Under the pieces are notes generated by a model. It did no database searches. It was not told the DNA's origin and saw nothing but the letters and a program-made list of their open reading frames with translations. DNA of 64,000 nt from Bacillota bacterium. Lineage in GTDB: Bacteria > Bacillota > Clostridia > Christensenellales > SZUA-584. A program made the position numbers and the translations under genes. The stretch is taken from the NCBI GenBank assembly GCA_023460085.1, contig JAEWRI010000046.1:186001-250000 (forward strand). Direction: 5' to 3'. This document shows, piece after piece, positions 25,149-32,812 of the stretch (position 1 is the first letter of the stretch; the number at the start of each line of letters is the position of its first letter).

Positions 25149-25700
25149 TCAGGCCTGTGTATCTACCCCGCCGTTTTCAGCCCAGTCGTCCAGCTTTTTC
25201 ATCACCGCGTCATACGTCTGATTGCAGATATCGGGAAGCGTGCCGCCCAGCGCGCTGCCCGCCAGCTTGAACCCCTTGTCAATTGCCGCTTTAAGTTCCG
25301 CCAGCTTGGATGTGTCGTTGCCGGAAACCGCGATGGCAAACGCCACGATACGGTCACTCACGGCGTTAACGCCCCAGTATCCGTCCTCGGATATAGCCTG
25401 CTGCGCTTCCGCCGGGGTCATTTCGCTGTCAAATTCAATGGGGTCGAATGCCGCGTTGTACACGCTACCCTGCTTGGAAAGCAGCTTCTCCACCAGCGCT
25501 CTCAGCGACGCGTTCTGCGCCTCCACCTGCTTTTTGATTGCGGCGATCTGCTCTGCGGTCGGCTTGCCGCTTCCCTGCGTATTGCTCAAATCCACAACAT
25601 ACGCATCTTCTTCACTCTGGCCGGCGACGCCCGCATCCCGCGTGCTTTTCACACCGGAAGAGTAATCGACTCCCCCTACGGGTTTTACTGAGTCAATCAT
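25149..25700 (-). CDS. Uncharacterised 183-residue protein (possibly DUF5610-like)
   Basis: Not firmly recognised. There is no signal peptide. A disordered Gly/Ser/Asp-rich N-terminus (1-50) leads to a helical region (about 52-85, PTAEQIAAIKKQVEAQNASL) and a C-terminal block with EDGYWGVNAVSDRIVAFAIA and LPDICNQTYDAVMKKLDDW. That block resembles the DUF5610 group of proteins seen in several bacteria, sometimes near flagellar genes; I recall this from memory and cannot check. ATG after AAGGAGGGTAA, a strong site. It converges with the DUF3795 gene and stands alone on this strand. Confidence 0.7.
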   Translation of the reverse strand: MIDSVKPVGGVDYSSGVKSTRDAGVAGQSEEDAYVVDLSNTQGSGKPTAEQIAAIKKQVEAQNASLRALVEKLLSKQGSVYNAAFDPIEFDSEMTPAEAQQAISEDGYWGVNAVSDRIVAFAIAVSGNDTSKLAELKAAIDKGFKLAGSALGGTLPDICNQTYDAVMKKLDDWAENGGVDTQA

Positions 25701-25831
25701 GATTTACCCTCCTTAAACCATGGTTATATTTGTTATATCGATAAATTTTCGCAAAAGATTACGCCCCTTCACATATTATCATATATTCATTGCGCCCGAA
25801 GAACAAAAGGCGCCACCTCCCGGCGGTTTCA

Positions 25832-25840
25832 TGGTATGAT
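25832..25840 (+). promoter_or_regulatory. Extended -10 promoter (TGGTATGAT)
   Basis: TG-G-TATGAT lies about 38 nt upstream of the phosphoesterase start. Confidence 0.4.
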
Positions 25841-25878
25841 AGCAGCATGATTACGTATTTATTGCGTGCGAGGCAGCT

Positions 25879-26721
25879 ATGTGGATAGCCGCAGGCCTTC
25901 TGGCACTGCTTCTGCTCTTCTGCTTTTTTCAGAACAGCAGGGCAAGAATCCGGCAGATTGAATACCGCAGCCGCCTCCTGCCAAAGGTACTGGACGGCTT
26001 CCTCATTGCGCATGTATCGGACGTACACAACCGCCCCGCGGGCGGGCCGGAGAGGCTGGTATCCGCACTGCGCGCACAGCGGCCCGGCCTCATCGCCATA
26101 ACGGGCGATCTCATTGACCGGGATTATCCCGATATCGACGCGGCGGCAGCGCTGGTACGCGCCCTTGCCGCCATCGCGCCTGTCTGCTTCGTTTCGGGAA
26201 ACCACGAATACCGCTCGGAGCGGTACGAAGAATTGCTTCCGCTGCTGCGAAAAGCGGGGGCACGCGTTTTGGACGACGGCGCGGCAATGATGGAAATCGG
26301 CGGAGTGCGTTTGACGGTTGCCGGGCTGCGCGATCCGGCCTGCTTCAACAACCTATCGGGCCGAACCGACGATGCGGTGCGCCATGAGCGCGAAAAGACG
26401 CTGAAGACGCTGCTTCCGAAAGACGCCGCGTTCTGTCTGCTGCTCTCACACCGGCCGGAGTTTTTCGATATCTATGCGCGCTGCGGCGTGCCGCTGGTGC
26501 TCAGCGGACACGCCCACGGCGGACAGGCACGCTTTCCCATACCCCTGTTCTCGCCGGGGCAGGGCATGTTCCCGCGCTACACCGGAGGCATGTACCGCCG
26601 CGGCGACACCGCGATGGTGGTCAGCCGCGGCCTCGGCGGCAGGCTCACGCGTCTGCGCGTGTTCAATCCGCCGGAGGTGGTGATGGTAAGGTTGTCCAGC
26701 AAGCCTCCCTCTTTTTCTTGA
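25879..26721 (+). CDS. Membrane-anchored metallophosphoesterase (YkuE/YaeI-like)
   Basis: A 280-residue calcineurin-type phosphoesterase. Residues 1-18 form an N-terminal membrane anchor. The metal-binding motifs are complete and in order: SDVH (about 47), GDLID (75), GNHE (111), a LLSHRPE block and GHAHGGQ (211). This pattern is that of YkuE-like phosphodiesterases, some of which act on lipid-linked substrates at the membrane. ATG after GAGGCAGCT. Its stop codon overlaps the -35 box of the next operon. Confidence 0.9.
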   Translation: MWIAAGLLALLLLFCFFQNSRARIRQIEYRSRLLPKVLDGFLIAHVSDVHNRPAGGPERLVSALRAQRPGLIAITGDLIDRDYPDIDAAAALVRALAAIAPVCFVSGNHEYRSERYEELLPLLRKAGARVLDDGAAMMEIGGVRLTVAGLRDPACFNNLSGRTDDAVRHEREKTLKTLLPKDAAFCLLLSHRPEFFDIYARCGVPLVLSGHAHGGQARFPIPLFSPGQGMFPRYTGGMYRRGDTAMVVSRGLGGRLTRLRVFNPPEVVMVRLSSKPPSFS

Positions 26722-26746
26722 CGCACCGCGCAAATTGCCATAATAT
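26718..26746 (+). promoter_or_regulatory. Promoter of the XRE-cupin/acyl-ligase/H-cluster operon
   Basis: TTGACG (26718-26723), 17-nt spacer, TAATAT (26741-26746), 31 nt before the first ATG. Confidence 0.65.
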
Positions 26747-26776
26747 AAGTAACAAATCCCGTTCAGGAGGACAGTC

Positions 26777-27328
26777 ATGAACGAAAACCTGTTGCAGATT
26801 TCCAGCCGCATTCGTGAGCTGAGGGAGGTGCTCGGCATCGAGGCGGAAGACCTCGCGTCCCGCATCGGCGTTTCGCCCAAGGTGTACATGCAGTACGAAG
26901 CAGGCAGCATTGATATCCCCATCAGCAAGCTCTATGATATCGCGTATCACCTGAACACCGACATGACGGTGCTGCTGACAGGCGAGCAGCCGCGCATGGA
27001 CACGCACTGCATCGTGCGCGCGGGCCACGGCATCGACATCGAGCGCTACCCGGGCTACCAGTATTCCAGCATCGCGTTCAACTTCAAGAACCGCGAGATG
27101 GAGCCGCTGCTGGTGACGTTGTCGCCGGAGGACAAACCCGCGCTGCCGGTGGTGCACGACGGACAGGAATTCAATTACGTGCTGGAAGGCACCGTGCGCT
27201 TAACGCTGGGCAAGAACAGCTACGATCTCCACGCGGGCGATTCCGTTTACTTCGACCCGCGCATACCGCACGCGCAGGCAGCGGCGGGCGGCACGGCAAA
27301 GTTTCTGACCGTGATCAAAGAGAGCTGA
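26777..27328 (+). CDS. XRE-family regulator with C-terminal cupin
   Basis: A 183-residue protein: helix-turn-helix at about 8-65 (IRELREVLGIEAEDLASRIG, then SPKVYMQYEAG) and a cupin sensor domain at about 110-180 (HDGQEFNYVLEGTVRLTLG, HAGDSVYFDPRIPHA). The cupin probably binds a small ligand. Regulators of this build commonly control an adjacent AMP-forming acyl-CoA ligase gene, as here, 11 nt downstream. ATG after CAGGAGGACAGTC. First gene of the operon, so probably self-regulated. Confidence 0.92.
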   Translation: MNENLLQISSRIRELREVLGIEAEDLASRIGVSPKVYMQYEAGSIDIPISKLYDIAYHLNTDMTVLLTGEQPRMDTHCIVRAGHGIDIERYPGYQYSSIAFNFKNREMEPLLVTLSPEDKPALPVVHDGQEFNYVLEGTVRLTLGKNSYDLHAGDSVYFDPRIPHAQAAAGGTAKFLTVIKES

Positions 27329-27339
27329 GGAGAGACATC

Positions 27340-29016
27340 ATGAGTGAACTGATGCGCCGTTACTGTCCCCGCATAGAATTCGACTCGTACGAGGACTTCA
27401 AACAAAATTACCGCTGCAATGAGCCGGAGCGCTTCAACTTCGCCTACGACATCGTGGACGAATGGGCCGCGCTTCAGCCGGACAAGCTCGCGCTCGTCTG
27501 GACGGACGACGCGGGCAATATGAAGCGCTACACGTTTACCGACGTGAAGCGCGAAAGCGAGAAGGCCGCCGCCCTGTTCGCCGCGCATGGCGTGAAGAAA
27601 GGCGACGTGGTGATGCTGGTGCTGAGGCAGCGCCCGGAGGTATGGTTCTGCATGGTTGCGCTGATGCGCATCGGCGCGGTGTGTATCCCCGCCAGCTACC
27701 AGCTGACGCCCAAGGACATCTCCTACCGCTGCAACATCGCGGGCGTCTCCGTGCTGGTCTCCGTGGACGAGCCGGAAATCATCGGACACATCCGAGGCGC
27801 GCTGCCGGAATGTGAAACACTGCGCCATCTCATGTCCGTGGGCGACACCGTGCCGGAGGGCTTCATCGACTTCCGCGCGGAGATGGCCAAAACCGCGCCC
27901 GGCTTCCCGAGGCCGCAAGGGCCGGACGCGCCGGACAACACCGACATGATGCTGGTCTACTTCTCGTCCGGCACCACAGGAATGCCCAAGATGGTCTGGC
28001 ACGACTTCGCCTTCCCGCTGGGCCATATCGTCACGGCCAAGTACTGGCAGTGCGCGCAGGACGACGGCATTCACATGACGCAGACCGACTCGGGCTGGGC
28101 CAAGTTTGCGTGGGGCAAAATCTTCGGGCAGTGGATCTGCGGCTCCGCCATCGGCGCATACGATACGCAGAAGTTCGTGCCGCACGCGCTGCTGGAAGCG
28201 GTGATGCGCATCCGCCCCACCACCTTCTGCGCCCCCGCCACCATCTACCGCTACCTCATCAAAGAGGATTTGTCCGGCTATGACCTCAGCTTCATCGCGC
28301 ACGCGAGCCTCGCGGGCGAACCGCTGAACCCAGAGGTACTGCGAAAGATAAAAGACCTTACCGGGCTTACGGTGCACGAAGGCTTCGGACAGACCGAGAG
28401 CTCCGTACTGCTGGCCAACTTCGCGTGGTTCCCCATCCGCCCTGGCTCCACAGGCAAGCCCTCGCCGCTGTACGATATCGACCTCATCGACGCCGACGGC
28501 AACTCCTGCGAAGACGGCATCGTGGGCTCCATCGTCGTCAAGAATACCGACAAAGCGCACCCGCTGGGCCTCTTCCGCGGTTACTGGAAGGACGACGCTG
28601 CCATGCAAAAGAGCTGGACAAGCGGCGTCTACAACACGGGCGACATGGCCTGGCGCGACGCCGACGGTTACTTCTGGTTTGTGGGCCGCAGCGACGACGT
28701 GATCAAGTGCTCCGGCTACCGCATCGGCCCCTTCGAGGTAGAGAGCGTGCTCATCGAGCACCCCGCCGTGCTGGAGTGCGCCGTCACCGCCGCGCCCGAT
28801 CCCGTGCGCGGTCAGGTGGTGAAAGCCACCATCGTGCTGGCCAAGGGCTACGCCGCAAGCGACGCGCTCAAGAAGGAGCTGCAGGAGCACGTGAAGCGCA
28901 CCACCGCGCCGTATAAATACCCGCGCATCGTGGAATTTGTGGACGCGCTGCCCAAGACCATCAGCGACAAGATACAGCGGGGCGTCATCCGTTCGCGCGA
29001 CGAGCGCAAAGGCTGA
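27340..29016 (+). CDS. AMP-forming acyl-CoA synthetase
   Basis: A 558-residue ligase that activates a carboxylic acid with ATP and CoA. The P-loop-like motif YFSSGTTGMPKMV is near residue 207, the A5 region EGFGQTESSVL near 347, YNTGDMAWRDADGYFWFVGR near 432, GYRIGPFEVES near 461 and the A10 Lys in KTISDKIQR near the end. The sequence is closest in style to medium-chain/acetate-like ACSM enzymes. The fatty or aromatic acid used is unknown. ATG after GGAGAGAC. Its TGA overlaps the next ATG by one base. Confidence 0.93.
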   Translation: MSELMRRYCPRIEFDSYEDFKQNYRCNEPERFNFAYDIVDEWAALQPDKLALVWTDDAGNMKRYTFTDVKRESEKAAALFAAHGVKKGDVVMLVLRQRPEVWFCMVALMRIGAVCIPASYQLTPKDISYRCNIAGVSVLVSVDEPEIIGHIRGALPECETLRHLMSVGDTVPEGFIDFRAEMAKTAPGFPRPQGPDAPDNTDMMLVYFSSGTTGMPKMVWHDFAFPLGHIVTAKYWQCAQDDGIHMTQTDSGWAKFAWGKIFGQWICGSAIGAYDTQKFVPHALLEAVMRIRPTTFCAPATIYRYLIKEDLSGYDLSFIAHASLAGEPLNPEVLRKIKDLTGLTVHEGFGQTESSVLLANFAWFPIRPGSTGKPSPLYDIDLIDADGNSCEDGIVGSIVVKNTDKAHPLGLFRGYWKDDAAMQKSWTSGVYNTGDMAWRDADGYFWFVGRSDDVIKCSGYRIGPFEVESVLIEHPAVLECAVTAAPDPVRGQVVKATIVLAKGYAASDALKKELQEHVKRTTAPYKYPRIVEFVDALPKTISDKIQRGVIRSRDERKG

Positions 29017-29519
29017 TGGACGCTCTCTGCGGTTTCCCGCCCATCGCGGACACGCGCAGCCGCATCCTCATACTCGGCTCCATGCCGAGCGAGGCGTCGC
29101 TGCGCAAGCAGCAGTACTACGGCCATCCGCAAAATACGTTCTGGAAGCTCATGCCCGCGCTGCTGGACGAGGCGTTTGCCGAAGACTACGGCGAACGAAA
29201 AGCGATGCTGCTGCGCCACGGCATCGCGCTGTGGGACGTGCTGCGCCGCTGCGAGCGCGAAGGCAGCCTGGATTCCAACATCAAAAAGCCGGAGGTCAAC
29301 GACTTCCCGGCTTTTTTCGCGGAGCATCCGGGCATTCGCCGCGTGTACCTTAACGGCGGCATGGCGTACAGCCTGTTCAAGAAGCATGTGGGCTTTGCGC
29401 CGGGCATGGAGTATGTGCGCGTCGGTTCCACGAGCCCGGCGCACGCGATATCGTTTGAGACGCGCCTGGCGGACTGGCGGCGCATGCTGCCGCTGCCCGA
29501 AGGCGGGGAAGCGAAGTGA
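29016..29519 (+). CDS. DNA-deoxyinosine glycosylase (UDG superfamily)
   Basis: A 167-residue protein matching the small hypoxanthine-DNA glycosylase type: ILILGSMPSEASLRKQQYYG near residue 20, immediately followed by HPQNTFWKL with the Asn used by family members, and GSTSPAHA near 145 replacing the HPSP motif of classical UDG. It removes deaminated adenine (hypoxanthine) from DNA in characterised relatives. Its presence between an acyl-CoA ligase and a cupin gene, with TGATG overlap on both sides, is odd for a repair enzyme and may only reflect operon packing. Confidence 0.88.
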   Translation: MDALCGFPPIADTRSRILILGSMPSEASLRKQQYYGHPQNTFWKLMPALLDEAFAEDYGERKAMLLRHGIALWDVLRRCEREGSLDSNIKKPEVNDFPAFFAEHPGIRRVYLNGGMAYSLFKKHVGFAPGMEYVRVGSTSPAHAISFETRLADWRRMLPLPEGGEAK

Positions 29520-29881
29520 TGGGTGAATTTCCGGAATTCATGAAGCGCGCGGGCAGGCCGGTGGATACCGCGCAGCAAAACACCGCGGATGTGGAAGGAT
29601 ACTGGTTCGACGGCGCGGAAGGCCAGATGGCCTTCTGGACGTGCCATAAGTCGCGCGAATCCACGCCGCACACGCACGGCTTCGACGAGTATATTGTCGT
29701 GCTGGAAGGCGAATATATTCTCTGTACGGACGAAGGCGAAAAGCTGCTGCGTCCCGGCGATGAAGCCATAATCCCGCGCGGTACGCGCCAGTGGGGACGC
29801 TGCGCCGCGGGTACGCGCACCATCCACGCCTTTGGCGGACAGCGCATCCGCCCACAAGAACACAAAGGAGAAACCGAATGA
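29519..29881 (+). CDS. Single-domain cupin protein
   Basis: A 120-residue cupin. Motif 1 is HTHGFDEYIVVLEGEYILC (metal-binding His and Glu) and motif 2 PGDEAIIPRGTRQWG, where the usual second-motif His is Gln/Trp. A Phe/Trp-rich N-terminus (GEFPEFMKRAG) precedes it. The ATG at 29519 overlaps the upstream TGA; a GTG one codon earlier is possible. Its own TGA overlaps the next start as ATGA. Probably binds the same or a related small molecule as the XRE-cupin regulator. Confidence 0.85.
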   Translation: MGEFPEFMKRAGRPVDTAQQNTADVEGYWFDGAEGQMAFWTCHKSRESTPHTHGFDEYIVVLEGEYILCTDEGEKLLRPGDEAIIPRGTRQWGRCAAGTRTIHAFGGQRIRPQEHKGETE

Positions 29882-31113
29882 AACCCTACGACGAAACCTG
29901 CCGCGATGTGACGGAAGCCGCGGTAAAACGCAGCCTCGGCACCATTTTCGGTTCGTCCGAATACGACGAGCGCCAGCTCTCCTGCCTGACCAATCCCAAG
30001 GCCTGCGCGCCCGTGGTGCGTCTGGGCCCGTGCCGCTGCGGCGACGACCCGAAGTGCGCCAGCGTATGTTTCTTCGACGCCCTCTCCCGCGACGCGGACG
30101 GGCATGCGGTGGTTTCCGCACAGAACTGCGCGGGCTGCGGTGAGTGCATTGTCGCGTGCGAAAACCACAACCTTGGCGAGATCCGGGAGGTTGTACCCCT
30201 GTTCGCGCGCGTGGACGCGGGCGATCCCGTGTACGCCATGATCGCGCCCGCATACGTCAATCAGTTTGGCAGCGACGTGACGCCCGGCAAGCTGCGCAGC
30301 GCCTTCAAGCAACTGGGCTTCGCGGGCATGATTGAAGTGGCGCTGTTCGCGGACATACTGACGCTGAAGGAGGCGCTGGAATTCGACGCGGCGGTTCAAA
30401 CCAAAGAAGACTTCGTGCTGACCAGCTGCTGCTGCCCCATGTGGGTGGCGATGATACAGAAGGTATACAACCGGCTGCTGCCGCACATGCCGCCCTCCGT
30501 GTCGCCCATGGCGGCGTGCGGGCGCGCGGTGAAGCGCCTGACGCCCGGCGCGAAGACGGTATTCATCGGCCCGTGCCTCGCCAAGAAGGCCGAGGCGCGC
30601 CAGCCCGACATCTCGGAAGCGGTGGACTTCGTGCTGACGTTTACCGAAATGGAAGAGATTTTCCGCGCGGCGGGCATCGACCCGGCCGCATTGGATGAAG
30701 ATCAGCGTGACCATTCGTCCGCAGGGGGGCGCATGTACGCGCGCACGGGCGGCGTCTCCGCCTCGGTGGACGAAACCGTAAAGCGCCTCAAGCCCGACCG
30801 CGCCATCCCCGTCCGCGCGCGCCAGGCCGACGGCGTTCCGGCGTGCAAGGCGATGCTGGCGGACATTCAGGCGGGCAGCTTTGACGCCAACTTCCTCGAG
30901 GGCATGGGCTGTGTTCGCGGCTGCGTCGGCGGTCCGCGCGCGCTTATTGACCGCGACCTCGGCGCGCAGCACGTGGACGAATACGCCGGGCAGGCGGCTT
31001 ACCGGACGCCCGCGGACAACCCGTACGTGCTGGAGCTATTGCATAGCCTCGGGTTTGATACCATCGAGAGCCTCATCAAGGGCGAGAACATGTTTACGAG
31101 AAGGTTTGAGTAG
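29878..31113 (+). CDS. [FeFe]-hydrogenase-like H-cluster protein, sensory/group-D-like
   Basis: A 411-residue iron-sulfur protein. N-terminal Cys patterns C52-x-C54-x5-C60-x3-C64 and C84-x2-C87-x2-C90-x3-C94 fit two [4Fe-4S] clusters. The H-cluster motifs follow as TSCCCPMW (182), SPMAACGR (209), FIGPCLAKKAEA (229) and EGMGCVRGCVGGP (341). All Cys ligands of the H-cluster region remain, but the motifs differ from the classic TSCCPxW, MPCxxK and EVMACPGGC forms, as in divergent hydrogenases of unknown or sensory role. No NADH or ferredoxin partner subunit and no hydEFG are in the window. ATG after AAAGGAG, ATGA-coupled to the cupin gene. Confidence 0.88.
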   Translation: MKPYDETCRDVTEAAVKRSLGTIFGSSEYDERQLSCLTNPKACAPVVRLGPCRCGDDPKCASVCFFDALSRDADGHAVVSAQNCAGCGECIVACENHNLGEIREVVPLFARVDAGDPVYAMIAPAYVNQFGSDVTPGKLRSAFKQLGFAGMIEVALFADILTLKEALEFDAAVQTKEDFVLTSCCCPMWVAMIQKVYNRLLPHMPPSVSPMAACGRAVKRLTPGAKTVFIGPCLAKKAEARQPDISEAVDFVLTFTEMEEIFRAAGIDPAALDEDQRDHSSAGGRMYARTGGVSASVDETVKRLKPDRAIPVRARQADGVPACKAMLADIQAGSFDANFLEGMGCVRGCVGGPRALIDRDLGAQHVDEYAGQAAYRTPADNPYVLELLHSLGFDTIESLIKGENMFTRRFE

Positions 31114-31154
31114 GCGGTTATAGCGTATATTGGTGGGCTAAGGGAGGAGCAGCG

Positions 31155-31745
31155 ATGATAGACCTGGAACAGTATTTGTATGACAGGGTTAAACCGGTCA
31201 TTGAACAGTGGACAGCGGACGACATTTACGCAATTTCATTCTTTGTGTATTCCAATGAATTAAATGAATATCAGGGCTGCCAGAATGTCAGTGAGTTTTC
31301 GATTGGCTATAATACAGAAAAGGACTGCAGCGGCGCGTCACAGGGCAGCGAGGAAAGATGGAATTTTGCGTTTTGGAACCAGCACATGATTCCGATTATC
31401 GAACCGTCCGCTGACGATGAAGGGATAAGAACCCTGTTCAAATGGTATCAGGAAAACGCAATAGAGAATATCGGATATGAAGATGATGATTCATGTTATG
31501 ATAAAAACACGAATTATATTGGAAAAGGTCCGGTTGGATACTACGAATTACTGATGGCGGTTTCCAATGTGGCCAAAAGGCTCCAGATGGAAAACGTTAC
31601 CCTTCAAACGTTTGGTAAACGAATCCCCATTATAGTTCATGACTTAGAATATCCTTGGTATATCGAACAAGCAACCGAAAACGCCAATCCAAACGGTGAA
31701 GCCGCTGCCTTCTTAGCCGCTTTGCGATCCGGATATTCAGAATAA
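31155..31745 (+). CDS. Uncharacterised protein (possibly DUF4303/immunity-like)
   Basis: Not firmly recognised. A 196-residue soluble, acidic protein without signal peptide. The opening pattern (VIEQWTADDIYAISFFVYSNE near 15-35) and aromatic WNFAFWNQHM are reminiscent of DUF4303-type proteins found among toxin-immunity clusters. By eye it is clearly richer in A and T than both neighbours, suggesting recent acquisition. ATG after GGGAGGAGC. Its 3' end overlaps a converging GNAT gene by 9 nt. Confidence 0.75.
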   Translation: MIDLEQYLYDRVKPVIEQWTADDIYAISFFVYSNELNEYQGCQNVSEFSIGYNTEKDCSGASQGSEERWNFAFWNQHMIPIIEPSADDEGIRTLFKWYQENAIENIGYEDDDSCYDKNTNYIGKGPVGYYELLMAVSNVAKRLQMENVTLQTFGKRIPIIVHDLEYPWYIEQATENANPNGEAAAFLAALRSGYSE

Positions 31746-32201
31746 CGAAAATTCCATCGGGACAAAGCGGATGCCGTTCTGCGTTTGCTCGGCATCCGTT
31801 TCAGTAAATTTCAACCTGCGGTATATTTCCACGGCATACGGCGAGGAGTTGACGGTGACGCGCTCCGCGCCCGCCGCCCGGCACGCCTGTGCGCAGCATT
31901 CCCACAGTGCGCGCCCGATGCCCTGCCGGTGATACTCCTTTTCCACAAAGAACAGGCTGATGTGTGCTTCCCTGCGCAGCGCCAGCACGCCGCGCAGTTC
32001 GCCGCCCGCAAACGCGCCCCACAGACGCAGCTCCCCCGCGTCCTTCATGCGGTTGATTGCTTCCGGTTCGATAAACGCGCGGAACGTGTCCACGCCCTCC
32101 GCGCTGTATTCGGGCGCTTCAAATTCCGAGAATACCCGCCAGACAAGCGCCATCGCGGGCGGGATATCTTCCCTTTTCAGCAGCCGTATCTCCATGCTCA
32201 T
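31737..32201 (-). CDS. GNAT-family N-acetyltransferase
   Basis: A 154-residue acetyltransferase with the acetyl-CoA loop EYHRQGIGRALWE near residue 92 and the closing strand VEIYRRLKFTETD. The opening IRLLKREDIPPAMALVWRVF is typical. ATG at 32201 overlaps the methyltransferase stop as ATGA; a second ATG two codons later is also possible. Third gene of a minus-strand operon after the sortase and methyltransferase. Substrate unknown. Confidence 0.87.
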   Translation of the reverse strand: MSMEIRLLKREDIPPAMALVWRVFSEFEAPEYSAEGVDTFRAFIEPEAINRMKDAGELRLWGAFAGGELRGVLALRREAHISLFFVEKEYHRQGIGRALWECCAQACRAAGAERVTVNSSPYAVEIYRRLKFTETDAEQTQNGIRFVPMEFSLF

Positions 32202-32812
32202 CTTTCAAAGTCCAGACAGACGAGCTCCTTGCCATTCGGCAGCGGGCAGTCCTCCCGGCAGGTCTGTCGATAGCCGATGCGCGCCATGGCCTGTGCCAGC
32301 TTATCCGCATCCACGTCCCGGTGCAGCGCATCCAGGCACTGCAGTGCCTGCGCAGCGGGCGAAGCCGATACAAAGGAAGCGCCCCGGCTGCGCTGCACCG
32401 CGCAGCATATCGCCGCCGGCCGCGATTCATCCACCCTCTGCGCGAACGTTTCCACGCCGATATACTCAATTACGAGCGCTGCGATCACCAGATCCGTTTG
32501 AGGCAAGCGGCATTCGTCGTCTGTCAAATCCGCGTGCAGCAGCTCCAGCCGGTCACCGAAATATGCGAAACGCTGGCGGCACACCTCCAGATAATCCGCG
32601 CTGATGTCGACGCCGTATACCTTGCGCACGCCCGCGCCAATGTGTTCCAGCCCGTTGCCTCCCGCGACGCCCAGCACGCAGACGCTTTCCGGCGCATGGC
32701 GGAGCAGTTGACGGCGCATGATTTCACTCAGCGCCTGAAGCTGACCCACCTGCTCCGACGCCATGTGCGTCTCGTAGTCATCCAGCGAAACGCTTTCCCA
32801 TGGGGTTTTCAT
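32198..32812 (-). CDS. SAM-dependent methyltransferase (class I)
   Basis: A 204-residue protein with motif I VCVLGVAGGNGLEHI near residue 45, the acidic strand end YGVDISADYLE, LLHADLTDDE and motif IV-like TDLVIAALVIEYIG. The fold is class I methyltransferase; the acceptor is unknown. The ATG at 32812 overlaps the sortase stop (ATGA), so the 17-codon longer frame is unlikely. Confidence 0.83.
   Translation of the reverse strand: MKTPWESVSLDDYETHMASEQVGQLQALSEIMRRQLLRHAPESVCVLGVAGGNGLEHIGAGVRKVYGVDISADYLEVCRQRFAYFGDRLELLHADLTDDECRLPQTDLVIAALVIEYIGVETFAQRVDESRPAAICCAVQRSRGASFVSASPAAQALQCLDALHRDVDADKLAQAMARIGYRQTCREDCPLPNGKELVCLDFER

Noticed and set aside
27247..28890. A 547-codon open frame antisense to the acyl-CoA ligase
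   Set aside because: It exactly opposes a gene with all family motifs. GC-rich third positions leave long antisense frames open; its protein is Arg/His/Ala-rich and unlike any family.
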